Positions 39,959-48,339 of a stretch of DNA of 64,000 bases are shown in pieces. The position numbers and the translations under genes are program-made. The number at the start of each line of letters is the position of its first letter. Positions within the stretch are counted from its first letter, which is position 1. The notes beneath the pieces were generated by a model. That model had not been told where the DNA came from and did not search any database. It saw only the letters and a program-made list of their open reading frames with translations. The stretch comes from Leuconostoc fallax KCTC 3537 (GTDB taxonomy: Bacteria; Bacillota; Bacilli; Lactobacillales; Lactobacillaceae), in NCBI RefSeq assembly GCF_000165675.1, contig NZ_AEIZ01000002.1, positions 62,040 through 126,039 on the forward strand, in the 5' to 3' direction.

Positions 39959-39982
39959 ATTTCAAATATATTAGAGGTTATC

Positions 39983-40546
39983 ATGACAACAGATCAAAAC
40001 AACTATCTCATTCACGGTTACTCAGCAACGCCTACAGCCAACTGGTTTCCCTGGTTAAAAACACAGCTCAACATACATTTGAATCAAGAATTAAATATTC
40101 TGACAATGCCCGACACCAACCATCCTAATTTAGAAGCATGGCTCGGTGCTTGTGAACGTGATATTGATAGTTCTGATGGCATAACATTGATTGGGCACAG
40201 TCTTGGTTGCATTACAGCACTTCGTTTTCTAGAAAAACAAACCATCAAGAATGTCAATTTAATTTTGGTTTCTGGCTTTGATGACAAAATTGAAACTTTG
40301 CCTGAATTAGATGGATTTACACAACAGCCGCTCGATATACAGCAACTATTGCCCAAAATCAATCAAATCACTGTTATATCTGCGCGGGATGATGATATCG
40401 TACCTTATCGACATACTGAAAAATTAGCACGTGATCTGGATGCTCCATTTATTTTGATGCCACATGGTCAACATTTTATTGATCGCGATGGTACGACAAA
40501 GCTTCCCGTTGTCTATGATGTATTCGCTACATTCCGAAAAAATTAA
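39983..40546 (+). CDS. RBBP9/YdeN family alpha/beta hydrolase
   Basis: 187-residue serine hydrolase. Early NYLIHGYSATPTANWFPWL, nucleophile Ser in LIGHSLGC, Asp in SARDDDIVPY and His in PHGQHFIDRDG make the triad of the RBBP9/YdeN family. Natural substrate unknown. It starts 25 bp after the XRE regulator and is probably in its operon; AGAGG precedes the ATG. Ends at a perfect-palindrome terminator. Confidence 0.85.
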   Translation: MTTDQNNYLIHGYSATPTANWFPWLKTQLNIHLNQELNILTMPDTNHPNLEAWLGACERDIDSSDGITLIGHSLGCITALRFLEKQTIKNVNLILVSGFDDKIETLPELDGFTQQPLDIQQLLPKINQITVISARDDDIVPYRHTEKLARDLDAPFILMPHGQHFIDRDGTTKLPVVYDVFATFRKN

Positions 40547-40565
40547 TAACAGTTTTATAAAAAAA

Positions 40566-40591
40566 TCTAGAAGATATCTTCTAGACTTTTT
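40566..40591 (+). terminator. Intrinsic terminator
   Basis: TCTAGAAGAT/ATCTTCTAGA perfect inverted repeat followed by CTTTTT. Confidence 0.8.
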
Positions 40592-40696
40592 GTGTGCAGA
40601 CCATTTATCTCTGAAATTTAGCCACCTAGCTGATTGCCATATCTATCATAATAATAATATTATATGATAAAAATTAATCAAATAAGGAGCAACCAA

Positions 40697-41126
40697 ATGA
40701 AAGTCCAATATCAAACAATGGCTGAGCTAGCACGTGATACGCTACTCATTGGTGCCAAAGAAAAAACCCTCAGGTCATGTCGATTATTCAAAATATTGAG
40801 TTTCACCATTTTTCAGTACGTGGTAAATTTTTGGATAAACATTATATGATACCAAGCGCGCATTGTATACAATTCTTTTCCAAAGACAAAAAATTTATGT
40901 CCGCACAACAGAATCAGAATTCATAACAGCTTACCGCTTATACGAACTAGAACAGAAATTACCAACTAATTTTTTAAGAATATCTCATACTGAAATCATT
41001 AATATAGATTTTATCGATCATTTTAGTTTAAGTAAAAATGGTCTTGTACGAATTACTTTTAGTGACAAACAACAAACCTATTCATCTCGACGCTATTTAA
41101 AGAAAATTAAGGAAATATTACTATGA
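40697..41126 (+). CDS. LytTR-domain DNA-binding protein (frame broken twice)
   Basis: The start region (MKVQYQTMAELARDTLLIGA, ATG at 40697 after AAGGAG) and the C-terminal LytTR domain (KIYVRTTESEFITAYRLYELEQKL ... FLRISHTEIINID ... YSSRRYLKKIKEILL) are in different frames. One extra A in each of the runs 40761-40766 and 40888-40893 (both six, seven needed) restores a continuous ~143-residue protein of the LytTR type without receiver domain. Such proteins typically pair with a DUF3021 membrane protein, encoded next with a 4-bp overlap, and regulate their own operon. Confidence 0.75.
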
Positions 41127-41577
41127 TTAAAAAAATAATTCAGCATACTTGCTTTGGTATATTTAGTGGTACATTCATTGGCTTATGTTTTTCTTTGTTC
41201 TTTTCCTATTTTTACCAGTCCACAACGCTGCTTCCAGCGCCACCTAGATTTATGCATCACTTTGCCTCATCTTTAAATGCCTTTGCCATTTCTATTATAT
41301 TATGGTCACTAATTGGTATTGTGTTTTCTGTTAGCAGCCTTATTTTTCAGAGACTGACTGGAGTATCACTAAAATGACCATCACCCATTTTATTATTTGC
41401 TATAGTTTATTCCTACCGCTGGCTATTTTAAGTGGCTGGTTTCCAATTAATTTACCCAGCTTTATTTCCTTTACTGTGATTTACATCATCATCTATTGTT
41501 TGATATGGACAGTATTTATGTATTCTGCAAAAAAGAAATACAACATCTTAATGCTGCTATTAAAAGTTAAATCATAA
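41123..41577 (+). CDS. DUF3021 family membrane protein (frame broken)
   Basis: Four-helix membrane protein of about 151 residues, partner of LytTR regulators; its start overlaps the LytTR stop by 4 bp. Helices 1-2 (from 41123) and helices 3-4 (from 41374) are out of frame; one more A in the run 41371-41374 joins SLIFQRLTGVSLK to MTITHFIICYS. LytTR/DUF3021 pairs are common in Firmicutes and thought to sense envelope or population signals; the ligand is unknown. Confidence 0.75.
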
Positions 41578-41582
41578 CAATT

Positions 41583-41620
41583 AAAAAGTGCTACTATCTT
41601 GTGAGATCGTAGCATTTTTT
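41583..41620. terminator. Intrinsic terminator
   Basis: AAAAAGTGCTAC...GTAGCATTTTTT hairpin after the DUF3021 gene. Confidence 0.85.
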
Positions 41621-41772
41621 GGACAGCAACTGGAAATATATCGTTGTGGGAGAAGAGATATTTATGAGTAAGAGTTAAGAAATGTATGCTTGTTGTCCAT
41701 GCATTAAGTATGTCCTTACTCGATTAAGTACACTTTAAATAGACGTTAATCTAACATTAAAAGTCCTCTTTT

Positions 41773-42279
41773 CTACCACACATTCATCGTTAATTTATCT
41801 TTAAATTGTTGAAATACTCGATTTCTAAGTAGAATAAAACTCAAAATAATTTGGAACAACAAACTCACAATCATTTTAATTATTCTCACACTTAGCAATG
41901 CACTGTAATCAAGATGATAAATAGCCGCAATCAGCCAAGTATTTAAAATAAAGCTAATCCCCACCATAACAACAACGTTAACTAAAATGATGCGTATCCA
42001 CGTTGGCTTGTCCAATAACCCATAAGTTGCACCCGCCAAAAGTGCTGGTATTAAGAACCAAAAAGAGAATGTTCCATTACCTAACAAAGTAAACGTTAAA
42101 ACATTAGCCAATCCTGCCACAACTAATGTTGCACGGCTACCATATAAAAAACCTGAGATAATCAATGCAATAAATCCCAAGTTCACCTTGGCAAATTCAG
42201 GGCCAAAACTCAACTTGCCTAATATAATATTCAAAGCAATAAGAACCGAAAGAATTGTAATTTTACGGACATTATTCAT
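41773..42279 (-). CDS. ECF transporter S component, FolT-like
   Basis: 168-residue membrane protein with about six helices, the vitamin-binding subunit of an energy-coupling-factor importer; it would use the shared EcfAA'T module encoded elsewhere. Segments FGPEFAKVNLGFIALIISGFLYGSRA and RIIKMIVSLLFQIILSFILLRN resemble folate S components, but substrate assignment is tentative. It starts 31 bp after the TetR gene, probably one operon, so uptake is likely controlled by that repressor. Confidence 0.65.
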   Translation of the reverse strand: MNNVRKITILSVLIALNIILGKLSFGPEFAKVNLGFIALIISGFLYGSRATLVVAGLANVLTFTLLGNGTFSFWFLIPALLAGATYGLLDKPTWIRIILVNVVVMVGISFILNTWLIAAIYHLDYSALLSVRIIKMIVSLLFQIILSFILLRNRVFQQFKDKLTMNVW

Positions 42280-42309
42280 TTTTATTTTCTCAATTTCTTT
42301 TATTATTCA

Positions 42310-42894
42310 TTATCGTTTTTTCAATAATGCCAATTGGCGATTAATGTATTTCTCATCTGCCTGATGTAAGTAACAAAAGAGACTCAATCCCTCAATCGTT
42401 AAAATGCAATAGTCAGCTAAGTCTTCAATCTGTTGATCATGCATTTTTTCTTGATCAACCCCCAGCATCAACAAGCCTAATACTGTTCGACGTGTATCGG
42501 CTAAGCTTTTTGTTAAAAATTCTTGCGAACTCGCTGACTTTTCAAAGGCATAATATTCATATCCTGACATTAATAATGATTTTGAAATATTTAATAGCCG
42601 CTGCTTTTGAATTGTTAAGTACTGATCTAAGACTTGTAAAAAGTCTTGTTTATCAATGATAGCAGCTCGAATTGGGTCAAATCGATGCTGATCTTTTTCA
42701 ATTAAGATCGTTTGCATTATTTCTTCTACAGATGAAAAATATAAATACAAACCACCTCTACTAATTCCAGCTGCAGATGCGACATCCAACATCGAAGTAT
42801 TTGAATATCCCTTTTTTAATAAAATTTGTCTAGCTGCTTTTAAAATATGTTGTCGCTTTTTTTGATGTACTTTTTCATCTACAGTTCTACTCAT
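42310..42894 (-). CDS. TetR/AcrR family transcriptional regulator
   Basis: 194-residue repressor with an N-terminal helix-turn-helix (ILKAARQILLKKGYSNTSMLDVASAAGISRGGLYLYF region, about 15-60) and a variable helical ligand-binding domain. GTG-ATG are consecutive start candidates; I take the ATG at 42894. A perfect inverted repeat overlaps its promoter, so it probably represses itself and the cotranscribed ECF S component. Inducer unknown. Confidence 0.85.
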   Translation of the reverse strand: MSRTVDEKVHQKKRQHILKAARQILLKKGYSNTSMLDVASAAGISRGGLYLYFSSVEEIMQTILIEKDQHRFDPIRAAIIDKQDFLQVLDQYLTIQKQRLLNISKSLLMSGYEYYAFEKSASSQEFLTKSLADTRRTVLGLLMLGVDQEKMHDQQIEDLADYCILTIEGLSLFCYLHQADEKYINRQLALLKKR

Positions 42895-42916
42895 CACGCT
42901 TTAATCCTAATCCACA

Positions 42917-42975
42917 TTATAAAATGACAGATGTGTCATTTTATAAAATAATAGCATGCCCTACACTTTTGGTCA
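42917..42975 (-). promoter_or_regulatory. TetR promoter with autoregulatory operator
   Basis: On the minus strand TTGACC (42970-42975), 17-bp spacer, TATTAT (42947-42952). Directly downstream lies a perfect inverted repeat TTATAAAATGACA / TGTCATTTTATAA with a 4-bp centre (42917-42946), a typical TetR operator that would block initiation. Confidence 0.75.
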
Positions 42976-43075
42976 ACTATCAAATCAAACAAGGTTAACA
43001 CCATAACTTAATTCCTTACCCAATAGAAAATAAAAAGCCAGACCGTATTATTGACAATTCGGTCTAGCTCAACTT

Positions 43076-43576
43076 TCATATTATGCCGTTCACTATAGGT
43101 AATCTTTTCACTATGGGTAATAGTATCAAAACCACAATAACACCCATAACATTTTGTGCAATATTACCAGGAATTGAGGCTACTCCAGCAGCCCAATTGT
43201 AAAGCACCGCCCCAGCCAATACATAACCAACAATCATCACAAGTGCACCAATCAGAAGTGCGATAGCTTGTTGCCAATAGCCTTTTTTAGCACCAATTAA
43301 GCCTACAAGCCATCCCTCCAATCCGTGAATAACCAATGAGAAAATCATCCATTGCGGGTATCCGGCGAGTAAATCAAGTAACAACCCGCTGGCACCGCCG
43401 ACAATCAGGCCACTGCGGGCACCACCACCCAAAGCAGCTAAAAAGATACCTGCTTCAACCAAATTAACAAAGCCATTCGTAGCAGGTACTGGAATTTTAA
43501 CAATATATGATAATGCAATATTAAAGGCGATTAACAGTGATAACGTCGTCATTTTCTTGATTCGTTGATTGTTCAT
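43076..43576 (-). CDS. ECF transporter S component (vitamin/precursor uptake)
   Basis: 166 residues, about six helices, glycine-rich loops (FLAALGGGARSGLIVGGASGLLLDLLAGYP) typical of ECF substrate-binding subunits. It is coupled to a pyridoxine/HMP-type kinase: its start lies 56 bp inside the kinase frame, after AAGGAG. The pair resembles PdxU-type uptake of pyridoxine or hydroxymethylpyrimidine followed by phosphorylation; the exact substrate is unresolved. Confidence 0.75.
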   Translation of the reverse strand: MNNQRIKKMTTLSLLIAFNIALSYIVKIPVPATNGFVNLVEAGIFLAALGGGARSGLIVGGASGLLLDLLAGYPQWMIFSLVIHGLEGWLVGLIGAKKGYWQQAIALLIGALVMIVGYVLAGAVLYNWAAGVASIPGNIAQNVMGVIVVLILLPIVKRLPIVNGII

Positions 43577-44363
43577 TACTTACTCCTTGCCACACATGGC
43601 CGACATATTGATTAATTTTAACAGCGTGATATATTGCCCGATGCGTCAATTGCTTAGCATCCGCTACTGCAGTTATAATATCTTTTCCAGATACTAGACC
43701 TGCTAATATTGCGGCCGAGAAAGTACACCCTGCCCCATGGTTAGCTTGACCAGCTATGCGTTTCATTTCAAATACATAAAAGTGATGGCCATCATAAAGC
43801 AAATCTAACGCCGTGTCACCTTGCCAACGGCTGCCAGTTTTAATAATAATATACTGTGGCCCTTGGTCAAATAATTTCTGAGCAGCTACTTGCATTTCTG
43901 TAATGGTATTAATCGATGACATCCCCGTTAAAAGAGCTGCTTCTAAAATATTTGGCGTTATCACCTGTACTTTGGGTAGCAATGCCTCCCGATAGGTATT
44001 CAAGGCAATATTATCATGATCTGAAACAGCCAATTTGGTCATTAATACAGGATCAAGTAGGATATACTTTGTCTGTACTTGATCTAGATATTTCACCAAA
44101 TCCCAAAAATTATCTTGATTTGCTATCATGCCAACTTTAATTCCAGATAATGCAATACCATTCAAAGTATCCAGTTGCGCTTTAAAAATAGTATTTTCTA
44201 TTGCGTAACGTGTCACGTGCCAGTCCTGTGGTGTCATTGTCACAATATTTTCAATTACAGATAAACCAAACAGCCCGCACTGTTGAAATGTTCGAATATC
44301 TGCTTCAATGCCACCGCCACCGCTAGTATCCGATCCTCCAATAGATGTCACCTTATTGACCAT
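43521..44363 (-). CDS. Pyridoxine/hydroxymethylpyrimidine kinase family (PdxK/ThiD)
   Basis: 280-residue ribokinase-fold vitamin kinase. N-terminal SIGGSDTSGGGGIEADIRTF and the anion-hole/catalytic region IAGQANHGAGCTFSAAILAGL match PdxK/ThiD. It would phosphorylate pyridoxal/pyridoxine or HMP imported by the adjacent S component. The frame runs 56 bp into the next gene; the last ~20 residues (SNEQSTNQENDDVITVNRL) look unnatural, so the true stop may be earlier if a base is missing near the end. GGAGG lies before the ATG. Confidence 0.85.
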   Translation of the reverse strand: MVNKVTSIGGSDTSGGGGIEADIRTFQQCGLFGLSVIENIVTMTPQDWHVTRYAIENTIFKAQLDTLNGIALSGIKVGMIANQDNFWDLVKYLDQVQTKYILLDPVLMTKLAVSDHDNIALNTYREALLPKVQVITPNILEAALLTGMSSINTITEMQVAAQKLFDQGPQYIIIKTGSRWQGDTALDLLYDGHHFYVFEMKRIAGQANHGAGCTFSAAILAGLVSGKDIITAVADAKQLTHRAIYHAVKINQYVGHVWQGVSNEQSTNQENDDVITVNRL

Positions 44364-44513
44364 AATTAGCCTCCTTACAGTACATTCTCATATAATGTTA
44401 TGCCTATCTAATGTTGAGCACCCCTTGATTTTACGGCATATTTTATCCTAATTTAATATAAGTAAACTATAATTAAATTGAATTATTGCAAGATAACAAT
44501 AGAGGATTTAAAA

Positions 44514-44870
44514 ATGATTATAACCCATGATATACAAAATTTGGACATAAATGCTGACGAACTAGCAGAAAGAATTGAAAATATTTTTACTGCTAACAAT
44601 CAACTGATTATTAACTTTGATGCCCTGCCAGAGGCGCTTGAAAAGCAATCTGGTGCCTATATGAAATCATTTAACAAAGTGAGTCAAAGTAAGATTGTCT
44701 TAGAATTAGTGAGTGCAACGCTATTTATCAGAATATTAGGTAATCGTATGGTTGAGGTCACATTAGACGATCACATTTTCTTAGTGGCCATTAACGACAC
44801 CCATGAACCCTATTTTGAAGCTAAACTGGCAATTAAACTCGTAAAGTTAATGAATCAGCAATTAAAATAA
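44514..44870 (+). CDS. Hypothetical protein
   Basis: 118 residues from the ATG at 44514, which follows AGAGGA; the frame is open to 44478 but without a better site. Soluble alpha/beta-looking sequence (MIITHDIQNLDINADELAERIENIF ... KLAIKLVKLMNQQLK). I recognise no family. Monocistronic between the pdxK promoter region and the brnQ leader. Confidence 0.6.
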   Translation: MIITHDIQNLDINADELAERIENIFTANNQLIINFDALPEALEKQSGAYMKSFNKVSQSKIVLELVSATLFIRILGNRMVEVTLDDHIFLVAINDTHEPYFEAKLAIKLVKLMNQQLK

Positions 44871-44904
44871 CGCGTTATTTCATCAGAAATATCCAAAAAT
44901 TAAA

Positions 44905-44934
44905 TTGACTTCTTTCGATTATTTCATTTATAAT
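44905..44934 (+). promoter_or_regulatory. Promoter of brnQ leader transcript
   Basis: TTGACT (44905-44910), 18-bp spacer, TATAAT (44929-44934). Transcription would begin near 44941, just before the leader peptide ribosome-binding site. Confidence 0.8.
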
Positions 44935-44958
44935 GCTAATTATAGTAAGAGGTTAATG

Positions 44959-45021
44959 ATGTCCATTCAATTTACATCAACTGAACAAATTTTACCTAGC
45001 GTCGTCGTCAGTGTCTATTGA
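44959..45021 (+). CDS. Branched-chain leader peptide of brnQ
   Basis: 20-codon frame starting at the ATG at 44959 (another ATG directly before it), 6 bp after AAGAGG. It reads MSIQFTSTEQILPSVVVSVY, with Ile, Leu and four Val codons (GTC GTC GTC AGT GTC) bunched at the end, then TGA. Val codons form one arm of a hairpin. It precedes a branched-chain amino acid carrier, so ribosome stalling at Val/Leu/Ile codons is the likely sensor. Confidence 0.75.
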   Translation: MSIQFTSTEQILPSVVVSVY

Positions 45022-45141
45022 CGACGGGCGTCGTTTTGTTTTGCCCGTCAATTCTATTTTTGATGGGCAGCTAATAATGGGTAAGTGAAGCACTATTAAC
45101 TTAAACCTGATCAGCTGTTCTACAGTTCATCAGGTTTTTTA
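44999..45141 (+). promoter_or_regulatory. Transcription attenuator upstream of brnQ
   Basis: Alternative pairings: segment 1 CGTCGTC (45000-45006, Val codons) with GACGACG (45020-45026); segment 2 GACGGGC (45023-45029) with 3 GCCCGTC (45043-45049); segment 3 GCCCGTCA (45043-45050) with 4 TGATGGGC (45061-45068). A separate intrinsic terminator follows: AACCTGAT (45104-45111) with ATCAGGTT (45129-45136) and T run to 45140. It resembles leader-peptide attenuation of amino acid genes. How the first hairpins connect to the distal terminator is not clear from sequence alone. Confidence 0.7.
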
Positions 45142-45171
45142 TTTGCTAATAACATCTTGAGGAGACTGTTC

Positions 45172-46530
45172 ATGACACACAAAAATGAACGCCAAAAAAT
45201 ATTGCTCGTTGCATCCCTAATTTTCGGTATGTTCTTTGGCGCAGGGAATTTAATCTTTCCCATCCAACTTGGGCAACTTGCTGGAAGTAATTGGTTACCG
45301 GCTACATTAGGATTCTTAATTACCGGAACATTAGTGCCATTTTTAGCTATGTTGGCAATCGGTGTAACCAGTAGTAAGGGCATTTATGACATCGCCAAAC
45401 CCGTTGCCCCATGGTTTGCAACTGCCTTTCTAATTCTCGTACACTTAACATTGGGGCCGTTCTTTGCAACCCCACGTACAGCTGCTACTGCCTATTCCAT
45501 GGGTATTTCACAATTAATTGGTACGCAATACCAGAGTTTAGGCATGTTTGTCTTCTCATTATGTTTCTTCGTTTTAGCTTATCTTGCAACGGTTCATCGC
45601 ACAAATCTTACACATTGGATTGGCAAATATTTAAATCCAATATTTCTAATTTTAATTGGTACGGTACTTGTGATTACCTTTACTTTACCAATGGGTAACT
45701 TAAATCAGCCAGTACAGGCTGCCTACAAAAACGCTGCATTCTTTCAAGGTTTTCTTGATGGCTATAATACAATGGATGGTTTAGGTTTACTTGCCTTTGC
45801 CGTCACCATCGTCTATGCCGTTAAAGGATTAGGCTTTGCTGATCATCATTTACCTAAAACACTAGCCAAAGCAGGATTAATTAGTATTATCGCCGAAGCT
45901 ATTCTATATACAGGACTCGTACTAATGGGCGTTATGAGCTTAGGTCAACTCGCAATTTATCCCAATGGCGGTGAAACTTTTGCGGCAATTATCACACATT
46001 ATACTGGTAGCTTCGGTAATATTTTAACAAGTATTGTCATTACATTAGCCGTATTCACTACGGCAATGGGCATCATTTCATCATTTGCACAAGATTTACA
46101 TCGGGTACTCCCGAAAGTTAGCTATGTTAACTGGTTACGCGTGACATCAATTGGCTCCTTTATCACTGCTAATGCTGGACTCACCAACATTGTGTCCTGG
46201 GCCGTCCCCGTCCTTATGTTCTTATATCCATTAGTCCTAACCTTAATCTTATTATCTCTAACTGCTAAATATTTTAACCACTCTGCACTTGTTTATAGAA
46301 TAACCATTGCTGCAGTAATTCTGCCCGCTATCATGGATGCTCTAACGCACCTTCCCTTAACGCAATCTTCTAGCATGACGCAGTTAACAACCACATACTA
46401 TGCAATATTCCCTCTAGCCAATCACGGGCTTGGCTGGGTAGTCCCATGTCTGATTGGTTTCGTTCTAGCTATTATGATTCAAAAATTAACCAATCCTATA
46501 GTAACCAAAGATGGGTCGATTACTGGATAA
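45172..46530 (+). CDS. brnQ: Branched-chain amino acid transport system carrier BrnQ
   Basis: 452-residue LIVCS-family symporter for Leu, Ile and Val with twelve predicted helices. The N-terminus has the family signature GMFFGAGNLIFPIQLGQLAG, and LGPFFATPRTAATAYSMG is also diagnostic. The ATG at 45172 follows GAGGAG; a TTG at 45157 is in frame but precedes the ribosome-binding site. Preceded by a Val-rich leader peptide and terminator, so expression should rise when branched-chain aminoacyl-tRNA is short. Monocistronic. Confidence 0.93.
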   Translation: MTHKNERQKILLVASLIFGMFFGAGNLIFPIQLGQLAGSNWLPATLGFLITGTLVPFLAMLAIGVTSSKGIYDIAKPVAPWFATAFLILVHLTLGPFFATPRTAATAYSMGISQLIGTQYQSLGMFVFSLCFFVLAYLATVHRTNLTHWIGKYLNPIFLILIGTVLVITFTLPMGNLNQPVQAAYKNAAFFQGFLDGYNTMDGLGLLAFAVTIVYAVKGLGFADHHLPKTLAKAGLISIIAEAILYTGLVLMGVMSLGQLAIYPNGGETFAAIITHYTGSFGNILTSIVITLAVFTTAMGIISSFAQDLHRVLPKVSYVNWLRVTSIGSFITANAGLTNIVSWAVPVLMFLYPLVLTLILLSLTAKYFNHSALVYRITIAAVILPAIMDALTHLPLTQSSSMTQLTTTYYAIFPLANHGLGWVVPCLIGFVLAIMIQKLTNPIVTKDGSITG

Positions 46531-46546
46531 CCAAAAATAATACAAA

Positions 46547-46583
46547 TAAAAGCAGCCTCCGATAGTTCAGAGGCTGCTTTTTT
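46547..46583 (+). terminator. Intrinsic terminator of brnQ
   Basis: AAAAGCAGCCTC, ten-base loop, GAGGCTGCTTTTTT. Confidence 0.88.
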
Positions 46584-46668
46584 ATACAAATTAAAACAAA
46601 TAGTTCATAATGTATAAATATTCTAAAATATAAGTATATGAATATTTATACGATGGTGTATTCAGATT

Positions 46669-47659
46669 TTAATTAAAAGTAATATGCGCTGATTGTCGCA
46701 TATTTTCTAATATTTCAACTGCCTTATCGGTGAAATGCATTTGCCGCCACATTTTCTGACTCTGATTATCTTGAACCATATTGATAAAATAATCCAATTC
46801 CGGCATCATCGTATTGGCCATTTTTGGGTAAGAGGTGCTTTGCTGATTTTGATCATCAGTTATCACTTTAATATGTTCCAAATGTGTCGGATGTTCAAGA
46901 ATCACTGTCCCATGGTCACCATAAATTTCACTCTTTAATTCACTATATGTATGATTCCCAACAGAAAAATTAATCTGATAGTCATCATAAATGAGTGTCC
47001 CGACACCAAAATAATCCGCGCCATCAGGATGATCTACAATACTTGCTTTGTAATGATAATCTAATGGTTCCCCAAACCAGCGCAAGGCATTATGCACCAA
47101 ATACACGCCTAAATCATACAGGACACCTCTGGCTGCACGCCGCGGATAAAACACTTGGTAATGGCTCCTGCTTAGCAAACTGAATTTTATTTTCATCATA
47201 TGCTAAATAATTTAAATTAGCACCAATAATGTGACCAATTCCTGGTAATGCCTTTTCAACAGCATGAAATGCAGTAAAGAAAGTTTGCTTCACGGCTTCC
47301 ATAAAGTATAATTGTGGGTGCTCACGTAGATAATCTTGGATTTGTTGTAATTCTTGTGATGAAATAACTGCTGGTTTTTCAACCAACACATGTTTGTTGG
47401 CTTTTAAAGCCATCATAATTTGATCAAAATGAACATGGTTAGGCGAGGCAATATAGACAACATTCATTGATGGATGGTTCAAAAAGCTTTCCAATTGATC
47501 ATATACCGTAAAATCTATGCCAATATCCGCTTTAAACGCCTGCCCTGATTGCTGACGCCTTGAAAAAACAGCCACTGTTTGTGCATGATGATGTGTTTGC
47601 GTGGCGGATATAAATTTCTTTGATATCCAATTTGTACCAATAACGCCAAAATTCAACAT
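46669..47659 (-). CDS. Gfo/Idh/MocA family oxidoreductase (frame broken)
   Basis: NAD(P)-dependent sugar or inositol dehydrogenase family, about 330 residues. The Rossmann domain (FGVIGTNWISKKFISA, VYIASPNHVHFDQ, KHVLVEKPA) is read from 47659; the C-terminal domain (FYPRRAARGVLYDLGVYLVH ... GDHGTVILEHP) is in another frame. One more base in the plus-strand A run 47148-47151 joins PLPSV to FYPRRA. The EKPA lysine of the family is present. Substrate unknown. Monocistronic. Confidence 0.83.
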
Positions 47660-47726
47660 AGTGTTTCCTCCAAAGTAGCATACACTGACGACAATACATT
47701 TAATTTCACTTTATAAAAATAACTAT

Positions 47727-47755
47727 AAAAGAGCAACCAAATAGGCTGCTCTTTT
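47727..47755. terminator. Bidirectional intrinsic terminator
   Basis: AAAAGAGCA...TGCTCTTTT with inner CC/GG pair, directly after the ACT-domain gene stop (minus strand). Confidence 0.8.
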
Positions 47756-47760
47756 ATAAT

Positions 47761-48135
47761 TTAATCCGCTGTAATTACTGTATAATTCGCATGTTGTAAT
47801 GCTGCTACGGCATTATGATAATTTTCTTCTTTTACTAGCACATAATCTGTATTATAAGTTGAAATGGCAAATATACTAATTGATTCGTCCGCTAATAATG
47901 ATGATATTTTAGCTAAAATACCTACCAAACTAAAATCTAATACACCACTGATCTTGAAAGCGCGCCATCCATCTTCACGATTAACAGTCTGTTCAGGTAC
48001 TGCCGTTGTTGGCGCAACAACAGACAATTCGTCTTGTGTTAAACCAAGGTACAAAGGTCTAACTGACAAATCGATGTCCTTAACGTCATGAATTTGAAAA
48101 ACAGATAACGGCTCAGCCAATACAACAAGTTCCAT
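47761..48135 (-). CDS. ACT-domain protein under ykkC-type riboswitch
   Basis: 124 residues. Two ACT-like halves: an N-terminal one (about 1-60) and a clear C-terminal ACT domain (FSLVGILAKISSLLADESISIFAISTYNTDYVLV), similar to small stand-alone proteins of the CASTOR/ACT type that bind amino acids. No enzyme domain is attached. AGGAGG precedes the ATG. It is the only gene downstream of a ykkC-family riboswitch and terminator, unusual company for an aptamer normally tied to guanidine, ppGpp or PRPP genes. Role unknown; a ligand-sensing regulator is likely. Confidence 0.8.
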   Translation of the reverse strand: MELVVLAEPLSVFQIHDVKDIDLSVRPLYLGLTQDELSVVAPTTAVPEQTVNREDGWRAFKISGVLDFSLVGILAKISSLLADESISIFAISTYNTDYVLVKEENYHNAVAALQHANYTVITAD

Positions 48136-48151
48136 AATTTCCTCCTAATAT

Positions 48152-48285
48152 AAAAAGCCCGAGACATACTCCAATTAAGAAATATCTCCCAGGCTTTTAT
48201 CCTTCCGTGGCTACAATACAATCATATTGTAGGCTTTCTCTTGGACCAGACCTATGAATAGCGGAACCCTAGAAAGCTAGTAAAG
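48152..48285 (-). promoter_or_regulatory. ykkC-family riboswitch (guanidine-I/ppGpp/PRPP superfamily)
   Basis: On the minus strand in order: CTAGGGTTCCGC (48261-48272), GGTCTGGTCCAAGAG (48238-48252), CCACGGAAGGATAAAAGCC (48192-48210) continuing GGGAGA, the conserved elements of the ykkC aptamer. The aptamer's last helix leads into a terminator: GCCTGGGAGA (from 48195) against GTCTCGGGC and a T run at 48152-48156. The 3' core (ATAAAAGCC, GGGAGA) looks like the guanidine-I subtype, but GGTCCAAG is a variant I associate with subtype 2, so the ligand is open. Ligand binding would favour read-through into the ACT gene. Confidence 0.87.
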
Positions 48286-48287
48286 CA

Positions 48288-48315
48288 ATTGTACCTAATA
48301 ATATTAAGGTGGTCA
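48288..48315 (-). promoter_or_regulatory. Promoter of the ykkC riboswitch transcript
   Basis: TTGACC (48310-48315) and TACAAT (48288-48293) with 17-bp spacer on the minus strand. Confidence 0.75.
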
Positions 48316-48339
48316 ATATTTTACCATGAAATCACACAT

